Below are positions 53,148-62,880 of a stretch of 64,000 bases of DNA, piece after piece. Each line of letters starts with the position of its first letter. Positions within the stretch are counted from its first letter, which is position 1. The notes under the pieces were generated by a model. That model did not search any database. It was not told where the DNA came from and worked only from the letters and a program-made list of their open reading frames with translations. The stretch is from assembly GCF_000233455.1 (NCBI RefSeq), contig NZ_JH376429.1, positions 162,032 through 226,031 of the forward strand, given 5' to 3'. Origin of the DNA: [Clostridium] citroniae WAL-17108 (GTDB lineage: Bacteria > Bacillota > Clostridia > Lachnospirales > Lachnospiraceae). A program made the translations under genes and the position numbers.

Positions 53148-54749
53148 TTAACGGTTGCGGTAGGAAGTGGGAGTAAATCCTGTGTATTTCTTAAAGATAA
53201 AAGCAAAATATTTGTAATCGCTAAATCCTGTCTCCTCAGCAATGGCGTAAACCTTTGTCTCAGGCTCCGCGTCCATCCGCTTTTTGGCCTGTTCGATTCT
53301 GTATTTATTCAGCCAGTCCGTAAAATTCTCACCTGTCTCCTCCTTGAACACGCGGCTGAAATAATTGGGGGTCACATACACGGCCTGGGCCACATCCCCC
53401 ACCTGGATGCTCTCGGAAAAGTGTTCCATGGCATAGGCAAGCCCTCCTGCCACAATCCCCTTGTACTTGCCGTTGCTCTGCCGGTCCACGGCTGCCAGGG
53501 ACTCGCTGTATATGTCCTTCATCCACATTTCCAGATCTTGTGCCGTTTCATACTTTGATATCTCATTGTAGTAATAATAATTTTTTCCCAGCGCCTGTTC
53601 CGGCGACACGGAAAAATGCTCCAGCTGGCGCATGGCGATCAGCACCAGATACATACAAAACTGCTCCGTTCCCCTGCGCCCCAGGTCCTGCTCCATCACA
53701 TATTTCTGGAACACCATTTCCAGCGCATCATAAACCCTGTTTTTATCCAGCAGTCTCACCGCATCGCTGATCTCCTGCTCCTCCTCAGGGGTAAGGAACA
53801 GCCTGGCATGTTCAGACCCGTTTCTGGGATCGCCCTCCCTTACAATGATCTGACTGCTCCCCTGTTTGATCCTCTCCTCCACAGCCTCGTCCGCTGACCG
53901 GTAGGAAATCTTAAGATCCTGTATGGCCTTTACCTTTTTTCCAATGCCCACGGATATGGAGACCCCGTAGTACTTGCGCATACAGAACTGGACTTCCTTG
54001 CAGCACCTGGTAATCTTTTTTGTCTCCTGGTCCGTGCCCAGGATCACCATCACCCTGGCCTCGCCCTCATCGCAGATAACAGCACTGCCGCAGGCTCCCA
54101 GCACTTCCTCGGCAATGTTGGACATGGCATATTTTAAAAGCCCGGCCTCCCGTTCCCCGCTTGCGATCAGCTGATAATAATAGTCAATACAGAAAATAAT
54201 GATCTGATGCTCCTGCCCTGAAAAGTCCATGCCCAGGGCCCCTGCCTGCTCTGTAAAGGCAGTTTCACCAATCTCTCCCTGGAAATAGCGTTTCACACAG
54301 CGGTTGCGCATCATGGGAAGGTTTTCCTTTAAAAGCACGGTCTTCTGGGTCCTGCTGACAACAGTGGCATTTTCCTGACGGACCTGATCAGCCAGCTTCC
54401 TGACCAGTTTTGTCAGATCCTCTGTGTTAATGGGCTTTAACAGATAATCCGCCGCTCCCAGGCGTATGGCTTCCCTGGCATACTCAAATTCGCTGTAACC
54501 CGTAAGGAACACCACCCTTACCTTGGGAAGCTTTTCCTTTAATTCCTTTGCAAAACGGATCCCGTCCACAATGGGCATCCTGATATCCGTGATCACAATA
54601 TCCGGCTTTTCCGTCAGGGCTTTTGCCATACCGTCCCTTCCGTTCCCCGCAGTCCCCACCACCTGCACATCCAGGCTCTCCCAGTCCACTGCCCTTACGA
54701 TTCCCTCCCGGATCACCGGTTCATCATCAACCACCATCATTCTAATCAT
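53148..54749 (-). CDS. Response regulator YesN-type, AraC DNA-binding (glycoside operon)
   Basis: 533 aa. Receiver domain (residues 1-120) with VDDEP, phospho-acceptor Asp in IVITDIRMPIVDGIRF and Lys in YLLKPINTED. A long central region of about 300 residues is typical of full-length YesN regulators. The AraC domain at the end has SIQVGDVAQAVYVTPNYFSR and VYAIAEETGFSDYKYFAFIF. AAAGGGGG lies before ATG 54749. Paired with the kinase at 54779 and placed between transporter and hydrolase genes, it should regulate this operon in response to the imported glycan. Confidence 0.93.
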   Translation of the reverse strand: MIRMMVVDDEPVIREGIVRAVDWESLDVQVVGTAGNGRDGMAKALTEKPDIVITDIRMPIVDGIRFAKELKEKLPKVRVVFLTGYSEFEYAREAIRLGAADYLLKPINTEDLTKLVRKLADQVRQENATVVSRTQKTVLLKENLPMMRNRCVKRYFQGEIGETAFTEQAGALGMDFSGQEHQIIIFCIDYYYQLIASGEREAGLLKYAMSNIAEEVLGACGSAVICDEGEARVMVILGTDQETKKITRCCKEVQFCMRKYYGVSISVGIGKKVKAIQDLKISYRSADEAVEERIKQGSSQIIVREGDPRNGSEHARLFLTPEEEQEISDAVRLLDKNRVYDALEMVFQKYVMEQDLGRRGTEQFCMYLVLIAMRQLEHFSVSPEQALGKNYYYYNEISKYETAQDLEMWMKDIYSESLAAVDRQSNGKYKGIVAGGLAYAMEHFSESIQVGDVAQAVYVTPNYFSRVFKEETGENFTDWLNKYRIEQAKKRMDAEPETKVYAIAEETGFSDYKYFAFIFKKYTGFTPTSYRNR

Positions 54750-54778
54750 TTGATATTCCCCCTTTACGTATCGCCTCT

Positions 54779-56536
54779 CTATACAGCAGTCCTATCCCCT
54801 TCCAGGATAAAAGGCTGCACCACCCGCACGATCAACCCCTTTGGTATGCGTTTTTCAAACCGAAGACCGTATTCTTCCCCATAGCAGAGCCTGATCCGAT
54901 CATTCACATTGGAAAGCCCCATGCCCTTAAGCCCTTCCCTGTACTGATCCATCAATGCCTTCAGTTCCTCCGTATCCGCATCCATACCGTCATTTTCCAC
55001 GGTCATGATAAGATCATTCTCTTCCCTGTAAATCCTGATCCATATGGTACCCGGTTCCCCTGTGGGCTCCAGGCCGTGCACAATGGCATTTTCCACCAGG
55101 GGCTGAAGCACGAACCGCACGGTTTCGCAGCCCATTACCCCCTCGTCCGCTTCCACCGCAAACTCAATGGAATCCGTGTGACGGCATTCCTGGATCATGA
55201 TATAGTTTCGTATGTGCTCCAGTTCCCCTGCTACCGTGGTAGTCTTTCCCGTATCCTTTACAGATGCCCGAAATAGTTTGGAAAGGGCTTCTATGAGACG
55301 GCAGGTCTCTCCCGCCTGTTCCATGCGGCTCATCCAGCAGATGGTATCTAGCGTGTTGTACAGGAAATGAGGATTGATATATGCCTGCATGGCCCGTATC
55401 TGTGCATCCTTTTCCCTGATCTTGGCCAGATACACCTGATTTACCAGCTCATCCAGCCTGGCGCTCATCCTGTTAAATGCCTTTGCCAGCAGGGACAGTT
55501 CCTCATACCCCGTCTCCGGCAGCTTCCGTTTAAAGTGATCTTCCTCAATATGCTTCATGGAAGACTCCAGCCGCTTTAACGGCCGGATCACAAACCGGGA
55601 AAGGAAAAATCCCGCCAGGGCGCACAGGACAACGGCCAATATGCCGGACGTGATCAAAAGCTGCCGGACCACAGCCGTCTCCCCGGATATCTGGCTTAAG
55701 GAAATCTGCTTCACCACATACCAGCCCGGATACTTTACCCTGGCGCAGGCTGTCATCACCGGAGTTCCGTCCACCTTCATCTGCTGGCTGCTGTACTCCT
55801 CATCCAGCTTCAGGTTGGGCAGTATTTCAGACACAGCCTTTCCCTCCTGGTCAGGGTCTGTGGAGATGATGATCCTGCCGTCCTCCACAATGTAATATGC
55901 TTCCCCGTCAGCGCGGTAATCATTTAACAGCCGTTTCAGGTTCTGCTTCTTGAAATAGATCTGCTGGAAACCAATGGGAATCCCAATATCATTGATGTCA
56001 TGGATGCATCTGGCATATCCGTACAGCTCATCACTTCTCAAGTCCCCGTAATCCGCCACATGGATATCTGTCCGGAACAGAGGACCCCCGCTCTTTTCCA
56101 TCAGCAGCTCTTTAACCGGTCCGCTGATCCCTTCCGTGACCGAACTGGAGCTGTAGCGCCTGCCGTCCAAGCGCACAAAATCCACGGCATAGATGTATTC
56201 CTCATATGCAATCTGGTTTAAAACATACTGGTTCAGGCTGTACCAGGCCTGTTCCACCTCATCCGGATCCCTGGCCAGCAGGTACTCGCGCACCATCTCA
56301 TTCTGATAGAATGACAGGGAGCTGTTCTGCAGGTTTTTCATGATCCCTTCAATATTAGAAGCGATCTGGGATGTATTGCTTTGATTCAGGACCCTGACAT
56401 TTTCCGTTATGATCTTACGGTACTGTCTGTAGGAGATAACTCCCAGTATGGCGGTAGGTACAATGATCAGCACCAGGATCACTGCAAATATGGTCTTTTG
56501 AAGACTTCCAAACATCCTTTTCCACAACATTTTCAT
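54779..56536 (-). CDS. Sensor histidine kinase YesM-type (glycoside operon)
   Basis: About 585 aa. TM1 (about residues 10-32) and TM2 (about 288-310) flank a dCache-like sensor domain; HAMP and kinase follow. Phospho-acceptor His is in AYINPHFLYNTLDTICWM, N-box FVLQPLVENAIVHG, G-box VENDGMD. Three candidate ATGs lie close together (56539, 56536, 56530) after GGAGG; 56536 gives the best spacing. Separated from the permease by a gap with a small stem-loop (56620-56643). Confidence 0.92.
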   Translation of the reverse strand: MKMLWKRMFGSLQKTIFAVILVLIIVPTAILGVISYRQYRKIITENVRVLNQSNTSQIASNIEGIMKNLQNSSLSFYQNEMVREYLLARDPDEVEQAWYSLNQYVLNQIAYEEYIYAVDFVRLDGRRYSSSSVTEGISGPVKELLMEKSGGPLFRTDIHVADYGDLRSDELYGYARCIHDINDIGIPIGFQQIYFKKQNLKRLLNDYRADGEAYYIVEDGRIIISTDPDQEGKAVSEILPNLKLDEEYSSQQMKVDGTPVMTACARVKYPGWYVVKQISLSQISGETAVVRQLLITSGILAVVLCALAGFFLSRFVIRPLKRLESSMKHIEEDHFKRKLPETGYEELSLLAKAFNRMSARLDELVNQVYLAKIREKDAQIRAMQAYINPHFLYNTLDTICWMSRMEQAGETCRLIEALSKLFRASVKDTGKTTTVAGELEHIRNYIMIQECRHTDSIEFAVEADEGVMGCETVRFVLQPLVENAIVHGLEPTGEPGTIWIRIYREENDLIMTVENDGMDADTEELKALMDQYREGLKGMGLSNVNDRIRLCYGEEYGLRFEKRIPKGLIVRVVQPFILEGDRTAV

Positions 56537-56619
56537 CATTTCCTCCGATTGAGACTCCTGCCTCACAGGTGGGTGAATCCGCCTCTGAATGTTTTACGGT
56601 TCCCCTGAAAACGCATATA

Positions 56620-56643
56620 AGACAAGCTGTAAACAGCCTGTCT
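56620..56643 (-). other. Small intercistronic stem-loop between permease and kinase genes
   Basis: AGACA-GCTGT and ACAGC-TGTCT arms pair around a 2-base loop with one mismatch (56620-56643). Without a T-run it may tune the step from transporter to regulator genes. Confidence 0.4.
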
Positions 56644-56667
56644 GACATGCAAAACGAATGATCGGTC

Positions 56668-57501
56668 TTAACCCTTAACCGCTCCCGCGGTCATGCCTTT
56701 CATAATCTGATTATAGAACAAAAGATACATAATCACCACAGGAAGTGTGGAAACCACAAGGGCTGCCAGCATCAACGGATAATTTACCGTATAGCTTCCC
56801 ACAAAATTGGTAAGTCCAATGGGCATTGTCTTAAGAGAATTACTTCTGATCAATACCAGCGCCAGCGGAAATTCATTCCAGGTGTTCAGGAAGGTGAGGA
56901 TGGCACTGGTGGATAACACCGGCCTGCACATGGGCATTACAATGGCAAACATGGTATGTAGAAAGGAGCTTCCGTCTATACATGCCGCCTCCTCGATCTC
57001 AATGGGCACGCTGGCCACAGAGCTTTCCACCAGAAACACTGCCACCGGAAGGGCGAATGCGATATAGGGCAATATCAATGTGTATCTTTTATTCAGGAGT
57101 CCCAATGACTTAAATTCCACAAAGATGGGAATCAAAAGAGCGTAAATGGGGATCAGCATTCCGGACAAAAACATATAGTACACAAATGTCCTTCCCCTGA
57201 ATTTAAACCTGGACAGACAGTAGCCTGTCACAAAAGCGATCACGATCACAACGGCAACAGTGATCAGGGTGTTAAACATACTGTTCATAAAGTAGGAGCC
57301 GATGTTCCCCTCCTCAATGGCCCGGGCGTAATTGTCAAATATCAGCTTCTTTGGAAGGCTCAAAATATCCAGTGAAAACTCCTGATCTGTTTTCAGGGAT
57401 GAGTAGATCATCCATATGATGGGGAAAATGCAGGTTACGGAAAACAATGTCACAAATCCGTTGGCAATCACTGTTTCCACGGCTTTTACCGCTTTTTTCA
57501 T
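56668..57501 (-). CDS. Carbohydrate ABC transporter permease 2 (CUT1, MalG type)
   Basis: 277 aa, six transmembrane helices. The EAA loop is IEIEEAACIDGSSFLHTMFA followed by IVMPMCRPVL, the standard contact with an MsmX/MalK-type ATPase. N-terminal TCIFPIIWMIYSSLKT is typical of MalG-like permeases. The start overlaps the stop of permease 1 by four bases. No ATPase gene is in the operon; CUT1 systems of Firmicutes usually share one encoded elsewhere. The two ATPases in this window belong to a different group. Confidence 0.94.
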   Translation of the reverse strand: MKKAVKAVETVIANGFVTLFSVTCIFPIIWMIYSSLKTDQEFSLDILSLPKKLIFDNYARAIEEGNIGSYFMNSMFNTLITVAVVIVIAFVTGYCLSRFKFRGRTFVYYMFLSGMLIPIYALLIPIFVEFKSLGLLNKRYTLILPYIAFALPVAVFLVESSVASVPIEIEEAACIDGSSFLHTMFAIVMPMCRPVLSTSAILTFLNTWNEFPLALVLIRSNSLKTMPIGLTNFVGSYTVNYPLMLAALVVSTLPVVIMYLLFYNQIMKGMTAGAVKG

Positions 57502-58394
57502 GCTTCCTCCTCCTTCTTTCTTCCAACCAGCTTACTGATAACGATCAGGCCCAGGCTCAGGATCAGGATCCCAATGGCCGCCGTACTTCCGTATCCGTAA
57601 CGCATCCGGTTCATGGACACATTGTAGGCATAGAGGGCCACCACCTCAGAGCTGGTTCCCGGTCCTCCGCCGGTCATGACAAAAATCTGGTCAAATGTCT
57701 TCATATTTCCGGATATACACAGCATCACGGTCACCATCAGAGTGCTCTTAATAAGGGGCATTACAATGTAAAAGGACTTCTTCCACCCCGTGGCCCCGTC
57801 CAGCTCCGCCACTTCCAGGACGCTCTGGTCAATTCCCTGGATAGCTGCCAGCAGTATGATCAGGTAATATCCAATAAACTGCCACACCTTTGGGATGGCC
57901 AGGGAGCCGATTACAATGTCCGGGTTATCCAGCCACAGCTGGATATAGCGCTCCAGCCCCAGGCTCCGCATCAGTGTGTTCACAATTCCATACTCGGAAT
58001 TATACATGATCCTCCACAAAAATCCTACCACCACTGCGGACAGCACCACCGGAAAGAAGATAACGGTTCTGTGCAGATTCTTAAACTTCAATATTCTGGA
58101 CTGTAACAGCATGGCAATGATAAAGGCAATTCCGATCTGACCGATCACAGTCCAGAATATGAAGGTCAGGTTATTCATAAACGCACTCCAGAACGCCTTG
58201 TCGTGTATCAATTCCACATAGTTCCGGAATCCGATAAATGTCCTCTCAGGCCCGCCGTTCCACTCAAAGAAGCTGTTGTACACTGCCACGAACAGGGGCA
58301 TGATGCAGCATATGGCGAAAATCACAAGCCCGGGGGCCAGCAATCCATAGATGACTGCGTTTTTGGGCCTCAATGCCTTACTCATATTCTTCAC
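57498..58394 (-). CDS. Carbohydrate ABC transporter permease 1 (CUT1, MalF type)
   Basis: 298 aa, six transmembrane helices. N-terminal AVIYGLLAPGLVIFAICCIM and SFFEWNGGPERTFIGFRNYV are typical of UgpA/MalF-like permeases. The EAA loop is LEVAELDGATGWKKSFYIV. It is followed by the coupled permease 2 and preceded by the binding protein with 6 bases between. Only a weak ribosome site precedes ATG 58394, so translation probably depends on coupling with the SBP gene. Confidence 0.94.
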   Translation of the reverse strand: MKNMSKALRPKNAVIYGLLAPGLVIFAICCIMPLFVAVYNSFFEWNGGPERTFIGFRNYVELIHDKAFWSAFMNNLTFIFWTVIGQIGIAFIIAMLLQSRILKFKNLHRTVIFFPVVLSAVVVGFLWRIMYNSEYGIVNTLMRSLGLERYIQLWLDNPDIVIGSLAIPKVWQFIGYYLIILLAAIQGIDQSVLEVAELDGATGWKKSFYIVMPLIKSTLMVTVMLCISGNMKTFDQIFVMTGGGPGTSSEVVALYAYNVSMNRMRYGYGSTAAIGILILSLGLIVISKLVGRKKEEEA

Positions 58395-58400
58395 TCACTT

Positions 58401-59705
58401 TCAGTTATTTTCATACTCAGTCTGGATCCTCTGAGCCAGTTCCTCCGGTGTCACCCTGCCGATAAGCAGTTCCTGAAGTCCTCCCTGCATCACATCAATC
58501 ACGCCTGAACTCAGCTGATGGTCATATACCGGGATAAAGGGCCTGCCTTCTGCAAATGCATCAAACTTAGCTGCCACGGTTTCAGTGATCTCCACATCTT
58601 CCCCTGGTTTTACCGCTGACAGAGTTCCCTCCTCAATGGCAGCCGTGCCATATTCAGGACCTGTCATAGCCTTCAACATATCCTTTACCACTTCCAGCTT
58701 CTCAGGGCTTAACTTAGAGCTGACCGCAATTGCCCATCCTGCGCCTCCTGTGATCGCTTCCGGATTGCCCTTTCCGCCTTCCACCATGGGAAGAGCTGCC
58801 ATTTCCGTCACATTTTTCACATCATCAGGGCAGTTCTCATCAAAATTGGCAATGGCCCAGCTTCCGTCAATGGTAATAGCCGCCTTGCCGTTCATATACA
58901 TCTGTCTCTGCTGTGCTCCGTCAATACTGTTCACGTCCTCGTTAAAGGCGCCTGCCGCCGCCAGGTCGCTGAGGGCCTGAAGGGAAGCTACAAACTCCGG
59001 ATCCGTGAATTTTGCACCGCTGTTATCACGGATGCTCTGATACCACTCATCACCGGTGAGGCGGTTTCCAAGAGTGCTCATGATTACGGATTCCGCATTC
59101 CATTTCTCCTTGTTGCCCAACACGATGGGTGTAACTCCAATGGACTTCAGGTCTGGAATGATATCGATCAGTTCATCCCAGGTCTTGGGAAATTCCTTGA
59201 TCCCCGCCTGAGCAAACAGGTCTGTATTGTAGAATACACATGTATTTGTCACCTGGAATGGAATAGCGTATATCTTTTCATCAATGGTGAAATTGGAGAA
59301 CACGCCCTCCTTAAAATTATCTCTCCACTGTGGATCCTCTGCCAGGATATCATCCAGCGCGTACATTTTCCCGTTTTCCACAAATGTCTGAGCCATCTGT
59401 CCCTTTACCATAAACACATCAGGCAGTTCATCCCCTGCCGCCAGGGTCTGTACCTTGGTAGCCAGATCCGCATTGGATACGGACTCTTCATCCAGCACCA
59501 CATTGGGATGTTCCTCCAGATACTTGTCTAACAATGGCTTCATAGCCTTGGTAACACCCTCTCCCGGTATAAAGAAGTCCAGCATGGATATTTCCACCTT
59601 TTCCTCCTTTTTTGTATCTCCACTCTGCCCGCAGCCTGCCATGGATACAGCCACAGCCCCCGCACATAAGATACTAAGTAAGCGCTTTAATGCATGTTTT
59701 CTCAT
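58401..59705 (-). CDS. Carbohydrate ABC transporter substrate-binding lipoprotein (CUT1)
   Basis: 434 aa. Signal peptide with lipobox VSMAGC, then the SBP_bac_1 fold: ISMLDFFIPGEGVTKAMKPL, DVFMVKGQMAQTFVENGKMY, PFQVTNTCVFYNTDLFAQAG and PKTWDELIDIIPDL, a typical sugar-binding protein. AGAGGAGG precedes ATG 59705. It heads the operon running to manA (47445). An extended -10 promoter is visible about 52 bases upstream of the start. Substrate by context: a beta-linked oligosaccharide cut by GH42 and GH1 inside the cell. Confidence 0.94.
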   Translation of the reverse strand: MRKHALKRLLSILCAGAVAVSMAGCGQSGDTKKEEKVEISMLDFFIPGEGVTKAMKPLLDKYLEEHPNVVLDEESVSNADLATKVQTLAAGDELPDVFMVKGQMAQTFVENGKMYALDDILAEDPQWRDNFKEGVFSNFTIDEKIYAIPFQVTNTCVFYNTDLFAQAGIKEFPKTWDELIDIIPDLKSIGVTPIVLGNKEKWNAESVIMSTLGNRLTGDEWYQSIRDNSGAKFTDPEFVASLQALSDLAAAGAFNEDVNSIDGAQQRQMYMNGKAAITIDGSWAIANFDENCPDDVKNVTEMAALPMVEGGKGNPEAITGGAGWAIAVSSKLSPEKLEVVKDMLKAMTGPEYGTAAIEEGTLSAVKPGEDVEITETVAAKFDAFAEGRPFIPVYDHQLSSGVIDVMQGGLQELLIGRVTPEELAQRIQTEYENN

Positions 59706-59756
59706 AATGAAATCCTCCTCTGATTCAAATCCGCCGCAGCGGTTTCTGTTAACGGA

Positions 59757-59765
59757 ATTATAGCA
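59757..59765 (-). promoter_or_regulatory. Extended -10 promoter of the glycoside operon
   Basis: On the minus strand TGCTATAAT (59765-59757) gives an extended -10. The -35 region is poor, which fits dependence on the YesN-type activator. Confidence 0.5.
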
Positions 59766-59940
59766 AAATCCCCTGACACTTATAATACAGCATATCCATT
59801 AAAATATCAGAAATTCTATACACCCTTTCTCTTTTCTGCCTTTTATATGGGGAAATGCCGTTGGTGCGGGAGGGGATGGCTGAGACGGGAGGGAATGGAG
59901 GATGGCTGAGTGGGTGGCGGCGTGGGGCAAACAGGCAAGA

Positions 59941-59972
59941 TGAGGGATGCCGTCCATTGACGACATCCCTCA
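59941..59972 (-). terminator. Terminator of the purine permease transcript
   Basis: Stem TGAGGGATG/CATCCCTCA (59941-59949 with 59964-59972), extended by GCCGTC/GACGAC pairing inside, is followed on the minus strand by TCTTGCCTGTTT. The rest of the 59706-60029 gap holds the promoter of the SBP gene and a G-rich stretch (59868-59935); no gene was seen. Confidence 0.6.
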
Positions 59973-60029
59973 AACTGTAGAACTTATTATCTTGGACTGT
60001 GTTTGCTCCACTGCCCCGGTTATACTGCC

Positions 60030-61394
60030 TTAAGCCATGTTCCCTTGGGCATGCTTCTCCTGCTTTTTCTCCCCTGCTGCTTCCTGTACTTCCTCCTCAG
60101 GCAGGATCAGATTCAGCGTCACTGCTGTAATGGTGGCGATCACCACTGCGGATTCTCCAAAGATCGTCTTGGCCCAGTCAGGGAACAGGGCAAGGCATCC
60201 CCCTGCCTGGATCACACCGATTCCAAGGGCCACAGCCAGCCCCACCACGGAAGTATTCCTTGCTGTCAGCTTTTCCTTTGTGATCAGCTTGATCCCCGTC
60301 ATGGTGATCATTGCAAATACGGAAACCGTAGCTCCCCCCAGAACACAGGAGGGGATGGTCGTGAGAAGGGAGGCAAACTTGGGGATGAATCCCGCAATGA
60401 GGATGATCACTGCTGCCAGTCCCAATACGCAGCGGTTCACCACTCTTGTCATGATTACAATGCCCACGTTCTGACTAAAGGTTGCCGTGGGAAGCCCGCC
60501 CACAAAGGCGCCAATGATACTGGCCACTCCATTTCCAATAATGCCGCCGCACATCTCCCGGTCCGTAGGCTCCCGGTCAAGTCCGCCTCCTGCAGTGGAT
60601 GTAAAATCCCCGATTGCCTCCACGGAGCTGACAATGTACATAATGATCATGGAAATAATGGACGTGAGTTCAAACTTCATGCCAAAATGAAGAGGCATGG
60701 TGAACTGGAACCACCCGGCTGCTCCCACATTATCAAAGGAAACCATACCCATGGCCAATGCCACCAGATATCCCAGGAACATTCCCATAAGAATGGATGC
60801 CAGCTTGCAGATTCCCTTAGTAAAATAGTTAAAAAACAGTACAATTGCCAGTGTGGCCACAGCCACCAGCCAGTTTCTGGGACTCCCAAAATCCTCAGCC
60901 CCCACACCGCCTGCCATGTAGTTCACCGCCGTAGGGTACAGGGACAGGCCGATGGTGAATACCACAGTACCTGTCACCAGGGGCGGAAACAGCCTTGTAA
61001 GCTTTTTGTAGAACAGCCCCACCGCAACAGCTGCCAGTCCTCCCACCAGCTGGGCCCCAAATATGGTGGGAAGGTCAAATCTGCTTCCCAGGGAGATCAG
61101 CAGCGGTATGTAGGCAAAGCTGGCTCCCATGATGACCGGAAGGCCGGAACCGCAGAACCGCCCTAATGGAAACAGCTGGAGCAATGTGGCGATTCCCGAT
61201 ATGAGAAGCGCGGATTGGATCAGGATGATCTGCTGGGCCGGATCCACCCCGGTCACTCCTGCCAGGATAATGGCCGGTGTAACACAGCCCACGATCATGG
61301 CGACCACGTGCTGGACAGCCAGGGGAAGGGCTTGGATAAAACGGGGAATCCCGTTCAACTCAGTTACCTCTGCATATGCTTTTGTTTTATTCAT
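60030..61394 (-). CDS. NCS2/NAT-family purine (xanthine/urate-type) permease
   Basis: 454 aa with about 14 transmembrane segments. NAT-family signature TFSQNVGIVIMTRVVNR (QNxGxxxxTR, residues about 305-321) and the TM1 His in LPLAVQHVVAMIVG. Gln at the first signature position is typical of purine carriers (XanQ, UapA), whereas uracil carriers usually have Glu. TSTAGGGLDREPTDREM lies on the cytosolic loop. GAGG precedes ATG 61394, and the gap to the deaminase gene is 82 bases; both probably share the structured leader. Substrate by context: xanthine, guanine or an oxidised purine. Confidence 0.92.
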   Translation of the reverse strand: MNKTKAYAEVTELNGIPRFIQALPLAVQHVVAMIVGCVTPAIILAGVTGVDPAQQIILIQSALLISGIATLLQLFPLGRFCGSGLPVIMGASFAYIPLLISLGSRFDLPTIFGAQLVGGLAAVAVGLFYKKLTRLFPPLVTGTVVFTIGLSLYPTAVNYMAGGVGAEDFGSPRNWLVAVATLAIVLFFNYFTKGICKLASILMGMFLGYLVALAMGMVSFDNVGAAGWFQFTMPLHFGMKFELTSIISMIIMYIVSSVEAIGDFTSTAGGGLDREPTDREMCGGIIGNGVASIIGAFVGGLPTATFSQNVGIVIMTRVVNRCVLGLAAVIILIAGFIPKFASLLTTIPSCVLGGATVSVFAMITMTGIKLITKEKLTARNTSVVGLAVALGIGVIQAGGCLALFPDWAKTIFGESAVVIATITAVTLNLILPEEEVQEAAGEKKQEKHAQGNMA

Positions 61395-61476
61395 ATCTAT
61401 CGTCTTACCTCTCTATTCTAAGATTCACAGAGCGGCAGCTTTTCCTGCCACTCCAGGTGGTGATACAGGAAAATGC

Positions 61477-62835
61477 TTAGCGACTGATATATTCCTCTAC
61501 AACTGCATTTGCTTTTTCTACAATCTTCTCCTCATCCACACCGGCCAGTCTACCATCCCTGACCACGATCTTTCCATTTACAACCGTATAATCCACGCAG
61601 CCCTTTAATCCCACTGTGCACAGCACGGATTTGGGGTCAAACTGGGCTCCTACCATCTCAATGCGGTTCAAATTCACCAGGAAGAAATCAGCCGCCATTC
61701 CCACCTCAATACGTCCCAGTTCCTCCCTACCAAGGATGCGCGCGCTTCCCCTGGTGGCCATCTTAAGGATATCATATCCGTCAGGAGCTTCCTGGCTCCA
61801 GCTTAGACGGTGCAGCAGGTAAGCCACTCTCATCTCCTCCAGAAGATTGGACCCATCATTGCTGGCCGATCCGTCCACGGCCAGCCCAACAGGAACTCCC
61901 AGCTTAAGCATCTGTGGAATCAGCGCAACGCCAGAGGACAGCTTCATGTTGGACACAGGACAGTGGGCAACGCCGGTCCCCGTGTCAGCCAGGCGTTTTA
62001 ACTCTCCCTCTGTAAAATGTATGCCGTGGGCATACCACACGTCCGGCCCCACCCATCCAAGGCTCTCCATATACTCTAAGGGGCGCATACCAAAGCGGGA
62101 CAGGGTAAACTGCTCCTCATCCTTTGTCTCCGCCAAATGGGTATGAAGCCTGACCTTGAGCTTCCTGGCCAGCACGGCGGATTCCCGCAAAAGTTCCCCT
62201 GTGACACTGAAAGGGGAACAGGGGGCCAGGGCTACCTGATGCATGGAATACCTGCTGCCGTCATGATGCCTGGCCACGGCTTCCTCCGAGTCCTTCAGTA
62301 TCTCATCCACGGACTGGACCACGCTGTCCGGAGGCAGTCCCCCATCCTTTACACTCAGGTCCATACTGCCCCTGGTTGCATGGAAACGCATCCCCAGTTC
62401 ATCTGCAGCATGGAACTGGGCGTCCAAAAGCCCGCCTCCCACCGTACCGGGGAACACGTAGTGGTGATCCAGGCAGGTGGTGCAGCCGGTCTTTAGCAGT
62501 TCTCCCATACCAGTTAGGGAACTGTAATAAACCACGTCCTCATCCACGTGCTTCCAGATCTCATATAAAGTTTTCAGCCATGGAAATAATTCCATGTTCT
62601 GTACCTGTGGTAAATTCCGGCTGAATGTCTGATATAAATGATGGTGTGTATTAATAAGTCCCGGATACATCACCATATTAGATGCGTCAATCACATCCGC
62701 TGCTGTTTCTTCATTCTGTCCAATACTTTCAATTACTCCATCCCGTATAAATACGTTAACACCGTCAAGCAGCCTGTCATCAGCGTCACATGTCACAAGA
62801 TGCTTAACGTTCTTTACGAGCAGGGTTCCTTTCAT
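61477..62835 (-). CDS. 8-oxoguanine deaminase-type amidohydrolase
   Basis: About 452 aa, COG0402 amidohydrolase. Metal ligands: HxH in LINTHHHLYQTF, His in LHTHLAETKDEEQF, His in YAHGIHFTEGE and Asp in AVDGSASNDGSNLLEE. FHATRGSMDLSVKDGGLPPD is the stretch I associate with 8-oxoguanine deaminases; chlorohydrolases and guanine deaminases are the alternatives. The purine permease next to it supports a purine substrate (8-oxoguanine to urate, or related). Start ATG 62835 with AGGAGG; the frame stays open to 62877. The mRNA leader contains a complex fold. Confidence 0.88.
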   Translation of the reverse strand: MKGTLLVKNVKHLVTCDADDRLLDGVNVFIRDGVIESIGQNEETAADVIDASNMVMYPGLINTHHHLYQTFSRNLPQVQNMELFPWLKTLYEIWKHVDEDVVYYSSLTGMGELLKTGCTTCLDHHYVFPGTVGGGLLDAQFHAADELGMRFHATRGSMDLSVKDGGLPPDSVVQSVDEILKDSEEAVARHHDGSRYSMHQVALAPCSPFSVTGELLRESAVLARKLKVRLHTHLAETKDEEQFTLSRFGMRPLEYMESLGWVGPDVWYAHGIHFTEGELKRLADTGTGVAHCPVSNMKLSSGVALIPQMLKLGVPVGLAVDGSASNDGSNLLEEMRVAYLLHRLSWSQEAPDGYDILKMATRGSARILGREELGRIEVGMAADFFLVNLNRIEMVGAQFDPKSVLCTVGLKGCVDYTVVNGKIVVRDGRLAGVDEEKIVEKANAVVEEYISR

Positions 62836-62880
62836 GATTACCTCCTGATGTAAATTCCTAAACATTCTTTGCTTCATAGA

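Noticed and set aside
60003..61166. Long open frame (387 codons) on the + strand
   Set aside because: Mirror of the purine permease gene; the composition (His, Gly, Lys runs) is that of a shadow frame.
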